Positions 29,364 through 39,363 are shown, counted from the first letter of the stretch. The stretch: 64,000 nucleotides of DNA from Trichomonas vaginalis G3 (GCF_026262505.1 NC_067208.1:19849962-19913961), one strand, 5' to 3'. Made by a program: numbers and translations. Notes: generated from the letters alone by a model not told the origin.

Positions 29364-31903
29364 TTGAAAGGAACTATGAGAGTGAAGTACATGACAGCAA
29401 TGACAAAAGGAACTAATATCAAACCTAATGAAATCGCTCACGAGGACATAGAGCTTAACAAGTATTTTGTGGAGTATCTTATAAGTGAAGAGTATGTAAG
29501 ACCTTACTTCATGTTTGACAGCATGAATGAGGATGTTATTTCATGGTTAAAGAATATAAGCAATGTTTTCGGTAAGTACGTCATAGATGACAAAGGTCTT
29601 GTTGTATTTTATGAGACAGCAATACGAACACAGGAACTAATGGATATTATGCACTCAACAGCAAAGAAAGGATTTAGTACTATTGGCATGAATGAACATT
29701 GCAGGAATGACATATACAACCTATGCTCACGAAAGCCTTACACAAAAGCAATACAAATGATAGAACATAAGCGTCTAAGGTCAGCAAATGAAATCATTAC
29801 TGTCAGTGGTTATGAAAGAACTGTTAGCAAAGATGAGTGGAAACAGCTATTCATATTAAGGAAGGACGTTGCTGAACTAGTTAAACCTGTTGCACAAACA
29901 TTGTTTCAGATAAGACCAGCAATGACTAAGAACCCTTTGACCTTAGTCAATGAGACCATAGAGGTTGAAGATAATGACATGAAAGAACTAGGAATGAATG
30001 AGAGAAGTTGTGAAGGATGTTTGAGTCAAAACACATGGTTCTTCAGAGCTGTTAAGAAACTTAGTAAAGAACGACAGAAATATTTTATAGAGAAGTATTG
30101 CAAAGGATGTGTAAATGAATTGCTTGAAATAGAACTTAGAGACACTTTCACACTAAAGGACTTGAGGAGAAATAAGTACATGAGTGAAGAAGGTATTGAC
30201 ATAGCTAGTGTTATAAATGACTTAAGAAGATGTGTTGTCGTTATTGACGGAGCACGTATGACATATCTAGTGAAAGATTATGATGGAATACGAGACACAA
30301 CAACACTTGTGTCAGTAGATAGCAAGGAATTCAATAAGCTCATGAAGAGTGTTTATGTAGGACGTATTGAAGAGAAGGATGTGAACGCACTGATGATTTA
30401 TGAAGCGGGTCAGAACAAGAACTATCTTATGAAGTCAGGCATGAGATTCTTTGACGAAAGAGATGACATTTACAGCTATTTCAGAGGATATGAGTATGAG
30501 GTACTGAATGAAGTAGATGAAAGCATTATTGAAGGATATTTGAAACATGTTCACGATGTCATATGTAATGAGGATGAAGAGCTTTATGAGTATGTTTTGA
30601 ACTGGTTCGCCTACATCGTTCAAAATCCTTGTGGAAAGACTGGAACAGTACTTTTGTTAACAGGAAAGCAAGGAACTGGTAAGAATGTATTAGTAATGTT
30701 CTATGCGAGCTCATTAGCAAGTACGCCAACAATAATATAACGGCAATAGAGAATGTGGTTGGTAGATTCAATGCTGCTATTGAGAACATGAAGCTCATCG
30801 TATGCAATGAACTAAGCTCATGCGATACGTCTAAGGTCATGAACCACGACGCACTAAAGTCAATAGTAACAGAGACTCAGTTGGACTTAAATCAGAAGTG
30901 TCAGCCAGTAAGAAAGATAGAGAATGTTTGTAATATCATCATGATATCTAACAACTTCAACTCAGTAAAGATTGACAAAGACGACAGAAGATTTGTTGTC
31001 ATTGACGTAAGCAGCAGATACAAAGGAAATTACGAATATTTCTCAAATCTCATTGAAAGCTTTAATGAAGAGTTTTATTCAAACTTACTGACGTACTTCA
31101 TGAAGAAAGATTTAAGTGAATTTGATGTAAGGAAGATACCATTCACCAGGGCTAAACAAGAACTCATCGAAATGAACAAAACACCTTACCAAATGTTTTA
31201 CGAGGAGTTCTATGAAAAGTTTGTATCCGGATGGAATTGTACAGAGTGCTACAGAAGATATAAAGAATTTGCGAAGGATAATGAATTCTTTGCATGTAGT
31301 TCAAATGTATTTGGTGGCAAGATGAGAGAATTTGTGAAGAGAAGTAGAAAGCGAGACGGTTCTGCAAGAAGTTATATTTACGAAGCAAGTATGATATTAG
31401 AAGGTCGTGGAAAGAAAGAAACAGTGAATTATGAGGAAGTGCTTGAAAAATTCATGGAGTACATGGGAAGCAATATAACATACAACAAAGACATATACAG
31501 TGAGTTTAAGTACTACTGTGAACAGCATGAGATTGAAGTAATGAGTAAAGGAGACTTTGAAACGCTTATGAAAGACAGTAAGGAGGTCGTTCATGAGAAC
31601 AGTGTTGAAATAGTTCATGAGAACAGTGAGGAGGTCATACATGAATGCAATGATGAAATAGTTCACGATGTCGTTCGTGAAGAAGCCATTGCAACAAAGA
31701 ATGATATAAAGGATTTCATAGAACTTAACAAGGAGGAGTTTAAAGAAGGCTATGAAGTGAAAAGATGTGAAGAAGATTTCTTGGCGTATTTGAAGAAAAA
31801 GAGACTAAAGCCAATGGCTCAAAATAAGTTTCAATCGATGTTTGAAAAGAAACGTTTGAGCTATGGTGGTGTAAGAAGCACATATTACTTTGTTAAGAAG
31901 TGA
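29364..31903 (+). pseudogene. SF3 (D5-like) primase-helicase, broken
   Basis: Region with homology to viral superfamily 3 helicases: Walker A TGKQGTGKN, then AAIENMKLIVCNE (Walker B region), a sensor-like IIMISNN and DRRFVVIDV. The N-terminal ~400 residues hold a region of unknown fold where primase activity would be expected. The intact homologue is at 57,301-58,536. The C-terminus contains short repeats around VHENS. The gene is broken, about two breaks. It would unwind DNA at element replication. Confidence 0.75.
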
Positions 31904-32484
31904 GGACATTTATTTTTGTCGTTAGTGTTGGAGTTTGTGTTTGTTGTTAGCATTTGTCATTTGTGCTGAAGTTAGTACTTGATGTTAGTGTTGGAGTTTG
32001 TGTTTGTTGTTAGTGAGAGAATAAATTAAATCATGAACTTTGCCATGGTCTCTGTCCCTAGTAGTTTTCATTATCTCACAGAGTTAATGAAAGTCATACT
32101 TTCTATCAGATGAAGCATGCAGATGAACATAATGAAAGTTAGTGAGTTTGCCACGAGTTATGAATAAAATATTGGCATATTAGATGAGATAGATGATGAA
32201 ACAGATGAAGATAAATTAAATCTTGGACTTTGCCACACTCTGTCCCTAGTTCCTCAAAATCCTTGACAACGTTGCTTAGAAATTTTGGTTCAAAACCTCA
32301 TCTGATTTTAATCTGTTATGCTACCTGTTAAGTTTCGCGAGATTATAAATGTCATGGAGTTATATAAAAAGGAGGGACAGCTAGGGACACTGGAAGTACT
32401 TGTAAGGCTATCTGTTAAGATTGCATGAAATACTAAAAAGTCATGAAATCCATTATCGCTGTGCTAGCTTCACTTTAGAGTAAA
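31904..32484. other. Noncoding gap with a duplicated CTGTCCCTAGT box
   Basis: No gene seen. GTTAGTGTTGGAGTTTGTG is repeated near 31,925 and 31,985. A segment with GACTTTGCCA...TCTGTCCCTAGT occurs near 32,037 and 32,228, and an inverse GGGACAGCTAGGGAC lies at 32,374. Confidence 0.5.
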
Positions 32485-32721
32485 ATGACGACTAAAGTCA
32501 CTGAAGCAATGAAACAAAAGTTTTTGGTAGAATACATTAAATCAGGAACTATTCCAGAAGGTTTTTACATTCATACTATGAAGGATGGTAGAGTTCAGTT
32601 TAGAAAGATAAAGCAACCATTAGATAAAGAAGGAATTTTGAGAAAGATTAAACTTCATGAAGACAACATTGCTGAACTTAAGAAGAAGCTAGAAGAGTTG
32701 GAGAAAGGAAGAGAGTTATAA
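32485..32721 (+). CDS. Small lysine-rich Maverick protein, recurrent family
   Basis: 78 residues: a GFYIHTMKDGRVQFRKIKQPL module shared with 1,538-1,972 (YYVSQSKDGKIYVRKRKVPL), then a Lys/Glu coiled coil. Shorter than its relatives because the Pro-rich tail is absent. ATG in a CTTTAGAGTAAAATG context. Confidence 0.55.
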   Translation: MTTKVTEAMKQKFLVEYIKSGTIPEGFYIHTMKDGRVQFRKIKQPLDKEGILRKIKLHEDNIAELKKKLEELEKGREL

Positions 32722-32798
32722 AGCAATGAGAACGTTTATATTATGAGAAATTTTTAACGTTAGTTTTATTTTTACTGAAAATTTTTATTTGGATGTAA

Positions 32799-33083
32799 AT
32801 GACAGAACAAAAGCAACTCATTCGAATTCCACAGTATAACAAACATACATTTAAACATTTATTCTTCCTTCCTGAGCATAACATGTTCTTTACACTTCAT
32901 CCTAGACCAGTTGACTATACATTGACTGTTTATAAAGATTGTCATGGTAGTTTTATAAAAACTTATGATGATGAAGGTAAGTTAACAAGACTATGCATTT
33001 CAAAACTTGAGAAACTTTATGACTTCAAGTATGACTACAATAGAGTTAACACTGACGATGAAGATATAGAAGAAAATTTATGA
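32799..33083 (+). CDS. Terminal Maverick gene, conserved small protein
   Basis: 94 residues, homologue of 18,766-19,086 with the same order (YNKHTFKHLFFLPEHN, FIKTYDDEGK, acidic end) and the same upstream TTTTTATTTGGATGTAA. It is the last gene before the right terminal region. Confidence 0.65.
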   Translation: MTEQKQLIRIPQYNKHTFKHLFFLPEHNMFFTLHPRPVDYTLTVYKDCHGSFIKTYDDEGKLTRLCISKLEKLYDFKYDYNRVNTDDEDIEENL

Positions 33084-33271
33084 GAACGTTTATTTTTTCA
33101 TTAGTGAGTTCGTTAGTGAAGTGGTTGGCGGTTTTGTAAATATTTAAGGTTAAGTTAGTTTTTGCGTTCGTGTTGTAAAATGTACGTTAGTGGTTTTGTA
33201 AAGTGTCAAATTCACAAGTATTGGGTAAGGTGGAACGCAGTGCCACCATACCCAACAAGGGTGTACTAACT
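33084..33271. repeat. Maverick B right terminal region
   Basis: Matches 19,087-19,292, including GTGGTTGGCGG, AAAGTGTCAAATTCACA and a terminal palindrome with GGGTAAGGTGG / CCACCATACCC arms, ending ...GTGTACTAACT at 33,271. The palindrome arms differ from those of A but pair within each copy. Confidence 0.75.
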
Positions 33272-33842
33272 CACTATTATATATATTTATATATTTATAT
33301 GATTTGATTAAAAAAATAAATAAATAAATTAATAAATCATTTACTCAAATATATCAAAAGTTTTATTTTTATATATAAAGATAACTACTTTTAAAAAATA
33401 CCCTATATATTTTTGCCATGTAAACTATTTTTGCCATGTAAACTATTTTTACCATGTAAACCATTTCTGTCATGTAAACTTATCACTTTTGTCAGAAGTG
33501 AAGTGAACCGAATTTTCATGCACAACATCGAAAATCACAACAATCCTTTTGACTCACTCCTAGTTCTCCACAAAAATACATTCAAATAATAATTACATAT
33601 AAAATTCATGTTCATTCGTTGTAGTTAGCGTAAATTGAAATAAGATCGAGCTTGTTATGCTATATTAACTTTAACCACCTAAAATTTACTATTAATTACG
33701 AAATCCACATATGATATATCAAGGAAAATTCGTTAGAACCCAAGAAATTATACAAAAAAATATTTTGTTGGTTCATTGAAGTAAATAACGAGAGAAGTTT
33801 ATTAATATAAAACATATAATAATAAAAAATAGATACTAAATT
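33272..33842. other. AT-rich host spacer with short tandem repeat
   Basis: No gene. Four copies of a ~17-bp TTTTGCCATGTAAACTA unit at 33,411-33,482; otherwise AT-rich DNA. Confidence 0.6.
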
Positions 33843-35312
33843 TCACTGGAGACCATTCTTTTGAACGTCCTCCATTGCAGCAAATGAATGCTTCCTCAAG
33901 AGCTCGAAGAGCTTCTGGTTAACATCACTTCCTGTGAGCTCGGCATCTGGATCTATTGCTTCGTTGACATCGTTGAAAATTGCGTTCATTAATTTTTTAA
34001 TTATTGTTTTTCCTTTAGCTTTAGCTGCGTTATGATCAAACTTCTCTTTTCCTGCATCAGAGAGCTTTCCTTGCATCTCCTTTAGCTTCTTCTCAGTGTA
34101 ATCTGACTTCTTCTTCAAATCTTCCGCTTCAGAAATTGCAAATTCGAGTTGTTTCCTGGTTATACTTGCTCCACCTCCTGGTTTCGATAACGATTGGAGC
34201 TCGGTTTTGAGTTTTGTGATCTCTTCCTGCTTCTGAGAGAGTTCATTAGCAATTGCGATAACTCCTGTAACGATATCGGCGGATTTCGGATCAGAAATGA
34301 TATTATCGATCTGCTTATTTATATTCGCTTCGAGTTTCTTGAGAGATGCAGTAGATGGACCTTTTACGATGGTTGGCTGAGCAGCAGAAGCAGATGAAGA
34401 TGATGTAGTAGCAGGAGGAATAACAGCGGTTGGATTAATGGCGTTCTTTGCGCCCATTTTCTGTAGTTTTCGTAATTTATCGTAAATAACTTCTTCCGCG
34501 GCTGCATCGCTTTCGCCAATATCAGTATCCGATTTTTCAGTTGGTGGTGGAGGTGCTGCTGCCTGAGCTGGAATGTAGTCAGATGCATCTGATTGATTTT
34601 CAGATTCCTCGAATTTGACGTGGTGTAGAGAAAACATGACGATGACATTTGTTGCAGGTATTTCCTTATGAGGTGTGCCGCTTTCGTAAGGCTTATAGGC
34701 TTGAGGGACATATATCAGTCTGCTTGAGTTGGAAACCATTCCGGAAATCGAATTCGCGATACCAGAAATAAAGTTCTCTTTCGTAAATTTGACTTTTTTG
34801 ACCTCGACTGAAACACATTCGCGATCCAAAATTGGAAAGTCTCTGACAGGGAAAACGAAGTAAGATACTTGAAGGGTATCATTCAGAGATATTCCTTTAC
34901 CTTGTCCTTTGTTGATATCTAAATAAAATAGAGTATCTGTCTTGATATTCTTTGTCAAACAGTAAATTTCAGCTGTGACATAAGCAGCAGTAGCTGCGTC
35001 TGGGAAAGTAGCAAGCCACTGATTTCTCCTATCATCATGAAAGTAACAATAAACACGGTTTTGGTAGTTCCAGTGAAGTGATTTTGTAATGTTGAATTGT
35101 ACAGCTGGTTGATATCCTTGTTTGTAAATAGTAATGGAAAGGAAGTTATGAGCAAACTGCAAAGCGAATATATGCTGCCCGAAATTTTCATTTTGCATTG
35201 TTGTGGGGTTGGTTTTCGAAAGATTGATATATACGTTGGCTAGCGTAATGATGGTATCCTGTTGAGTTTTTGGCTTGTATTTAAACATATTTGGATTATC
35301 TAAACCTTGCAT
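33843..35312 (-). CDS. FKBP15-like protein (WH1-like, FKBP, coiled coil)
   Basis: 489 residues. Residues ~1-130 look like a WH1/PH-type fold (FALQFAHNFLSITIYKQGY...WLATFPDAATAAYV). Residues ~135-255 follow an FKBP peptidyl-prolyl isomerase pattern: DINKGQGKGISLNDTLQVSY, ...SGMVSNSSRLIYVP, IPATNVIVMFSLHHVKF. Several active-site positions of FKBP12 are not evident, so it may be a non-catalytic scaffold. A Pro/Ala/Ser linker (255-330) leads to a coiled coil (~330-440). This order matches FKBP15/WAFL, which links endosomes and actin. It shares a 60-bp divergent promoter with the Rpn11-like gene. Confidence 0.7.
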   Translation of the reverse strand: MQGLDNPNMFKYKPKTQQDTIITLANVYINLSKTNPTTMQNENFGQHIFALQFAHNFLSITIYKQGYQPAVQFNITKSLHWNYQNRVYCYFHDDRRNQWLATFPDAATAAYVTAEIYCLTKNIKTDTLFYLDINKGQGKGISLNDTLQVSYFVFPVRDFPILDRECVSVEVKKVKFTKENFISGIANSISGMVSNSSRLIYVPQAYKPYESGTPHKEIPATNVIVMFSLHHVKFEESENQSDASDYIPAQAAAPPPPTEKSDTDIGESDAAAEEVIYDKLRKLQKMGAKNAINPTAVIPPATTSSSSASAAQPTIVKGPSTASLKKLEANINKQIDNIISDPKSADIVTGVIAIANELSQKQEEITKLKTELQSLSKPGGGASITRKQLEFAISEAEDLKKKSDYTEKKLKEMQGKLSDAGKEKFDHNAAKAKGKTIIKKLMNAIFNDVNEAIDPDAELTGSDVNQKLFELLRKHSFAAMEDVQKNGLQ

Positions 35313-35372
35313 TATTAAAATGACAAAAAATTTATGTCACATTTATTTGTCACTTTTTGGAAATAAGATCAA
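35313..35372. promoter_or_regulatory. Bidirectional host promoter
   Basis: 60 bp between two host ATGs. On the plus strand TTTGTCACTTTTTGG gives a TCACT initiator about 20 bases before the Rpn11-like ATG. On the minus strand TTTGTCATTTTAATA gives a TCATT initiator about 10 bases before the FKBP15-like ATG. Confidence 0.7.
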
Positions 35373-36275
35373 ATGACCGAAGAATCCAATGATTATTCGA
35401 GTACAATGCCACAAGGACATTTTGATACAGCCGAAACAGTCCAAATTAGTGGCATTGCTCTTCTTAAAATGCTTAAAAACGCTCAAGCTGGAATTCCAAA
35501 TGAAGTTTATGGTTTAATCGTCGGTAGGTTTATTGATGATTATACAGTAAGTGTTGTTGATGTATTTCCAATGCCCCAAAATCCAACAGGTGGATCCGCT
35601 CCAGTTGAAGATCCTTATCGTAACCAAATGTGCAGTCTTTTAAAGAAAATTGCACGAACAGAAGAAGTAATTGGCTGGTACAAATCTCACCCAGGTACTG
35701 GAGTTTGGCTATCTGGTGTAGATGTGAATACACAAATGCAATGGGAAAAAAGCAATCAAAGATGCATAGCCGTAGTTATCGATCCTGTTCAATCTGTCAA
35801 AGGAAAAGTCGTTATTGGTGCTTTTAGATGCATTGCTCAGTACGCTTATTCAAATTGCGAAGAATGTCGTGAAACAACATCTTTTATCGGACATTTAGAA
35901 AAACCAACTACAAAGGCTTTAGTGAGAAACCTCAATAGACAATATTATTCGATGCCTGTTACTTATCGAATGAATATCTACGAACAACAGATGCTTATGT
36001 CTCTGAATAGACAAGTATGGGTTAATGGATTCGAACTACCAAATTTCGTCAAATCAGATAAGAAGAGTATCGAACAAATCAATCTTTTGACTCAAATTTC
36101 ACCAGACTACAGAAGATCCATCCTTGATGAGGAAGGAATGAACGAAAGTGAACTTCTCGCTCGTCATATCGGTAAAGTTGACCCAGAAGCTGTTATTAAA
36201 GAAGAAACTACTGATCTAGCAACAAAAGAGTACCAGTGCTTAATTAGAATTCATCATGATATGAATTCATTTTAG
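35373..36275 (+). CDS. Rpn11/PSMD14-like proteasome lid protein, altered JAMM
   Basis: 300 residues, full family length, with MPN domain ~22-160. It closely matches the proteasome lid deubiquitinase Rpn11: ISGIALLKMLKNAQAG, NEVYGLIVG (Glu44), DDYTVSVVDVFPMPQ, WLSGVDVNTQ, VVIDPVQSVKGKVVIGAFR. The JAMM signature is H-x-H-x7-S-x-x-D; here it reads K104-S-H106...S114...D117, so the first zinc ligand is Lys. It may be inactive or a specialised paralogue, and the genome may hold a normal copy elsewhere. In the 26S lid Rpn11 removes ubiquitin chains from substrates. Start as above. Confidence 0.9.
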   Translation: MTEESNDYSSTMPQGHFDTAETVQISGIALLKMLKNAQAGIPNEVYGLIVGRFIDDYTVSVVDVFPMPQNPTGGSAPVEDPYRNQMCSLLKKIARTEEVIGWYKSHPGTGVWLSGVDVNTQMQWEKSNQRCIAVVIDPVQSVKGKVVIGAFRCIAQYAYSNCEECRETTSFIGHLEKPTTKALVRNLNRQYYSMPVTYRMNIYEQQMLMSLNRQVWVNGFELPNFVKSDKKSIEQINLLTQISPDYRRSILDEEGMNESELLARHIGKVDPEAVIKEETTDLATKEYQCLIRIHHDMNSF

Positions 36276-36587
36276 AAATCTTTTATATATTATTATATTA
36301 TTTTAATCATTTACTTGTTTATTGATTATTATTTATATTTGTACTTTAACTAACTGTTTTCGTATTTGGTATTTTTTTATGAAAATTAAATTTTGGATAT
36401 TAGTTCATATCGACTCGGAAATCATTAATGGTACACGAAAATTAATAATTTTATGCATTAGTTCATTTGAAATTTTCAATTATTTTTTATTGATGAAAAT
36501 TTTTGTCGAAAAAAGATGATGGGAGTTAAACTACAAAAGATCTAATACATTTATTCAATATAATAACAAAGAAAAACTAAAAATAAA
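36276..36587. other. AT-rich convergent gap between host genes
   Basis: 312 bp between the 3' ends of the Rpn11-like and RhoGAP genes. It is very AT-rich, with no gene supported. Confidence 0.6.
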
Positions 36588-38165
36588 TTAATGAGGAATA
36601 TAATCTTCAGGTAATGGGTAAATAAAGCTAGTATCCCAGTTAGAAATCAAATATTGGATAAATTTCTTACCGTTATCTGTCATTTCCTTGAGTACGTATT
36701 GATCAGTAGAAACAATTCTGACAATATTTGCTCCGAAAATCATCGAAACAGGAATAATCGACATCTTTGTAACATCCGCATGTTTAATGAACTCTTTCAA
36801 GTATCCAATTAAATATCCGAGCGTATCATGATTGACTTTTGGTAAAGTTTCAACGAATTCCAATATTGTTTGATTCCTTATGGCCTCAGTAAGGTCCTGA
36901 TACATTGACATAGGTACAACAGGCTCAGGAAGGTCCGCAAGCCACTTTTTGAAAAGTGATGCAAGATCTGCCAATTCTGCGCCTTTTATAACATTCTGAC
37001 CAGCCTGGATTTCATCAACCATCAGTTTTATCTGTGATTGGTTGCCAGGAAGTCTAAACATTCCTTCCATTGTATTACATCCGGCTTCGAACAGTTCCTT
37101 AATGAAATCGACCATGAAAATAGGAACTGTGCATTTCGGAGCTGTCCTTCTTTGAGCGTAAATCAATTCCAAAAGAGGAGCTCCGAAAATAAAGAAATCT
37201 GTAATAGGATGGGTTGGAATTAGATTTGTCCATTGTTCTGGCTGCTCTGGGAATATCTCTCCGCAATCACAACGAGCTGCGAGACGAATATAAGCCATTT
37301 TTGCGATTGCATTTGTTTGATTATTTGTTCCGAGGGCTTCAGCAGCGACAATATGTCTAACAAATGGTCTGAAGCCTATAGATGGCGGAAAGAATGTACA
37401 AACAACGAGAATTAAATCCCAGACTCTTTTAATATCGTCATTCGAAGGATTATTCGTAATTAACTTAATTAATATAATGTAAGTTTCATCAATGAAGTTG
37501 TTTTCGTTAATAAGCATCTTAACGAGAGTACTTGGAAGTGCTTGCGGCTTTTGTTTGCAATAATCAAAAACTAAGTTGAAAATATCAACGCATCGTTTTG
37601 TAAGTTTCTCAGGAGTTCGCTTGAGAATCGGAAGAACTGATGAATCAGTTGAATATTGAAGAAGATTGTCAGGAGGAATGAGTTTTTTGGAGAAAAGAGA
37701 TCCTTTCGTCCTTTGATTGAAGTTCATGGTTGCAAATTGACGAACATCAATCGAAAGCCTATCGCGCATGATTTCTTTTGGCATATAAAAAGGGACATCT
37801 TCTGTAGAAGTGTCCGTTTGATTCATTGAACGCGGGATGGTCTTAAGGCTGCTAATTATAGTCGATTTACGATCAGATCGCGATGCAGCAGTACGTCGGT
37901 ATCTAACTTTATCATGAACTAAAGATTGGCGGTTTCTTGCTTTGACATTCTTTAACATCTGAAGTGCTTCATTATTTTCAAATGATTTTTCACGGTTTAA
38001 ATTATGGCGTTCCAATTTCATTGGCTGAAGTGTTTCGGGATTAATAATAACGCAATCTGCAGGAGGAACCCATAAAATTTCATTTGTTATAGGGTTATGG
38101 AAGTAATCTTTATCAGAGTTTTTATCGTGGTAACAATACAGACGTAATTGTCGATTTCTTCTCAT
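36588..38165 (-). CDS. WW-MyTH4-RhoGAP protein (ARHGAP39/Vilse-like)
   Basis: 525 residues from the ATG at 38,165; longer frames need a non-ATG start. A WW-like module at ~10-35 (YCYHDKNSDKDYFHNPITNEILWVPP) lacks the first Trp. A MyTH4 domain follows at ~155-290 (SKKLIPPDNLLQY...KRVWDLILVVCTFFPPS) and a RhoGAP domain at ~325-515 with arginine finger GMFRLPG (Arg371) and KKWLADLPEPVVP. It should stimulate GTP hydrolysis by Rho/Rac GTPases, with MyTH4 binding microtubules or partners. This architecture is that of ARHGAP39/Vilse. A Maverick ends about 100 bp upstream of its start. Confidence 0.9.
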   Translation of the reverse strand: MRRNRQLRLYCYHDKNSDKDYFHNPITNEILWVPPADCVIINPETLQPMKLERHNLNREKSFENNEALQMLKNVKARNRQSLVHDKVRYRRTAASRSDRKSTIISSLKTIPRSMNQTDTSTEDVPFYMPKEIMRDRLSIDVRQFATMNFNQRTKGSLFSKKLIPPDNLLQYSTDSSVLPILKRTPEKLTKRCVDIFNLVFDYCKQKPQALPSTLVKMLINENNFIDETYIILIKLITNNPSNDDIKRVWDLILVVCTFFPPSIGFRPFVRHIVAAEALGTNNQTNAIAKMAYIRLAARCDCGEIFPEQPEQWTNLIPTHPITDFFIFGAPLLELIYAQRRTAPKCTVPIFMVDFIKELFEAGCNTMEGMFRLPGNQSQIKLMVDEIQAGQNVIKGAELADLASLFKKWLADLPEPVVPMSMYQDLTEAIRNQTILEFVETLPKVNHDTLGYLIGYLKEFIKHADVTKMSIIPVSMIFGANIVRIVSTDQYVLKEMTDNGKKFIQYLISNWDTSFIYPLPEDYIPH

Positions 38166-38267
38166 GTGGATTGGAAAAACCGCCAAGAACAACAGAAATG
38201 AAAAATGCGAAAGAGTTAGAATAGTAATAAGTTCATATTTAAATAAACAAAGAAATCACTTAAAAAA

Positions 38268-38320
38268 GGTAGTGGGGCTTCCAGGCGCGTTGCGCCCTCT
38301 AGCCCCGAAGATGTTTAGTA
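38268..38320. repeat. Possible left terminus of Maverick C
   Basis: AGTGGGGCTTCCAGG begins a GC-rich nested palindrome: outer GGGGCT/AGCCCC and inner GGCGC-GTT-GCGCC. Like the right ends of A and B, it starts or ends with an AGT/ACT dinucleotide context next to a GC-rich palindrome, but the sequence itself is different. No partner end is visible. Confidence 0.35.
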
Positions 38321-38544
38321 TAAATGAAGTTTTTATTCGGAAAATTGTTAGTCTTCTGGTGTGAATTCGGAGGACTCTTCTTGGATAGAGTCTTGTATTT
38401 CCTCCTCCATTGCTTCTGGGAAGAAGCCTTCTTCTGGGTCGAAAACATATATAATATGTCACTTTTCACAAATTATATATGTTTTCATGTTTTGTCACTC
38501 TTCTGTCACTTTTCGGGTAAAAACATTTTTATTATTATATATAA

Positions 38545-39363
38545 ATGAATTTTACAAAACCGCCGTTACCGTTCTTTGGAAATAAGAGTAGATGTAAAGA
38601 TATTATATTGAGAGAACTTAAGAAACTACCGAATGGTCTAACATTTGTAGATTTGTTCGGTGGAAGTTTCTATATATCCCATTTATGTCATACCGTATTT
38701 CCTGACTCAAAGATTATATGCAATGACTTCGACAACTATATGGACCGTCTCAAACATATTCCAGACACAAATAATATATTGAAAGAGTTAAAAGAAAAGA
38801 TACCTATAGGTAAGATGGAACGTATACCATTAGATAAGAAAAATATTGTGAGAGAGGTTTTGAAAAAAGCAGAATATATAGACTGGGATAGTATATCTGC
38901 TAGACTATTATATAGTGGTGCTATAAGAGTTCATGACATTGAAACACTTATGTCAAAAGTTTTATATCTTAACTATACAAATGTTTTCAAAGAGGACATA
39001 GAAAAATATATTGAGGGTATAGAGTTTGTGAGATGTCATTGGACAGAGTTGTATGAAAAATATAAAGACAAGGAAAATGTTTTCTTTATAGTGGACCCGC
39101 CGTTCTATAACACATGGGATTTTCAATACCAAGTCGACTGGACTTTGAGAGACTCTTTAGAAACTTTAGACGTTATACATAACCATCCATGCTTTTACTT
39201 TACATCCGATAAAAGTGGTTTGGAAACCGTTATGAGATGGTTAGAGGACATACATGACTATGAGTTTATATATGACAAGATAGAATATGAGAGAGGTCCT
39301 ATAAACTGGAGAAAGTGTCACAATAAAGAAATTTTATTAGTAAGTAAATGTGGTTTGAAATAG
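38545..39363 (+). CDS. DNA N6-adenine methyltransferase (Dam/D12 class)
   Basis: 272 residues, open. N-terminal PLPFFGNKSR (the Dam-family PFxxxGxK region), then VDLFGGS (FxGxG-type SAM site, ~35-41), NDFDNYM (60-66) and the catalytic DPPF (184-187, DPPY type) with a C-terminal SDKSGLETV segment. It transfers a methyl group from SAM to adenine N6. Adenine methylation is reported as the main DNA mark of T. vaginalis, and Maverick-borne methylases are a plausible source. It could mark element DNA or protect it from nucleases. It is the first gene after the presumed left end; context TTTTTATTATTATATATAAATG. Confidence 0.88.
   Translation: MNFTKPPLPFFGNKSRCKDIILRELKKLPNGLTFVDLFGGSFYISHLCHTVFPDSKIICNDFDNYMDRLKHIPDTNNILKELKEKIPIGKMERIPLDKKNIVREVLKKAEYIDWDSISARLLYSGAIRVHDIETLMSKVLYLNYTNVFKEDIEKYIEGIEFVRCHWTELYEKYKDKENVFFIVDPPFYNTWDFQYQVDWTLRDSLETLDVIHNHPCFYFTSDKSGLETVMRWLEDIHDYEFIYDKIEYERGPINWRKCHNKEILLVSKCGLK

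Larger units (their letters stand above)
23712..33271. mobile_element. Maverick/Polinton remnant B
   Basis: Left side: a cassette with a 315-residue protein and an integrase piece (23,718-25,590). Middle: 2.8 kb of noncoding repeats. Right side: HNH endonuclease, SF3 helicase, two small genes and a right terminal region like that of Maverick A ending at 33,271. The left terminus is missing. It is a broken remnant, possibly a composite of two insertions, with about four breaks besides the truncation. Low divergence of the cassette suggests a recent origin. Confidence 0.7.

Noticed and set aside
36322-36519. 65-residue plus-strand frame in the host gap
   Set aside because: Very AT-rich, Ile/Phe-biased translation between two convergent genes; no initiator.
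38268-38320. Certain terminal inverted repeat of Maverick C
   Set aside because: No matching inverse end is visible in the window, so only a possible terminus is reported.
38256-38585. Small overlapping frames upstream of the methylase
   Set aside because: Several overlapping frames on both strands with no consistent start context; part of the presumed terminal region.
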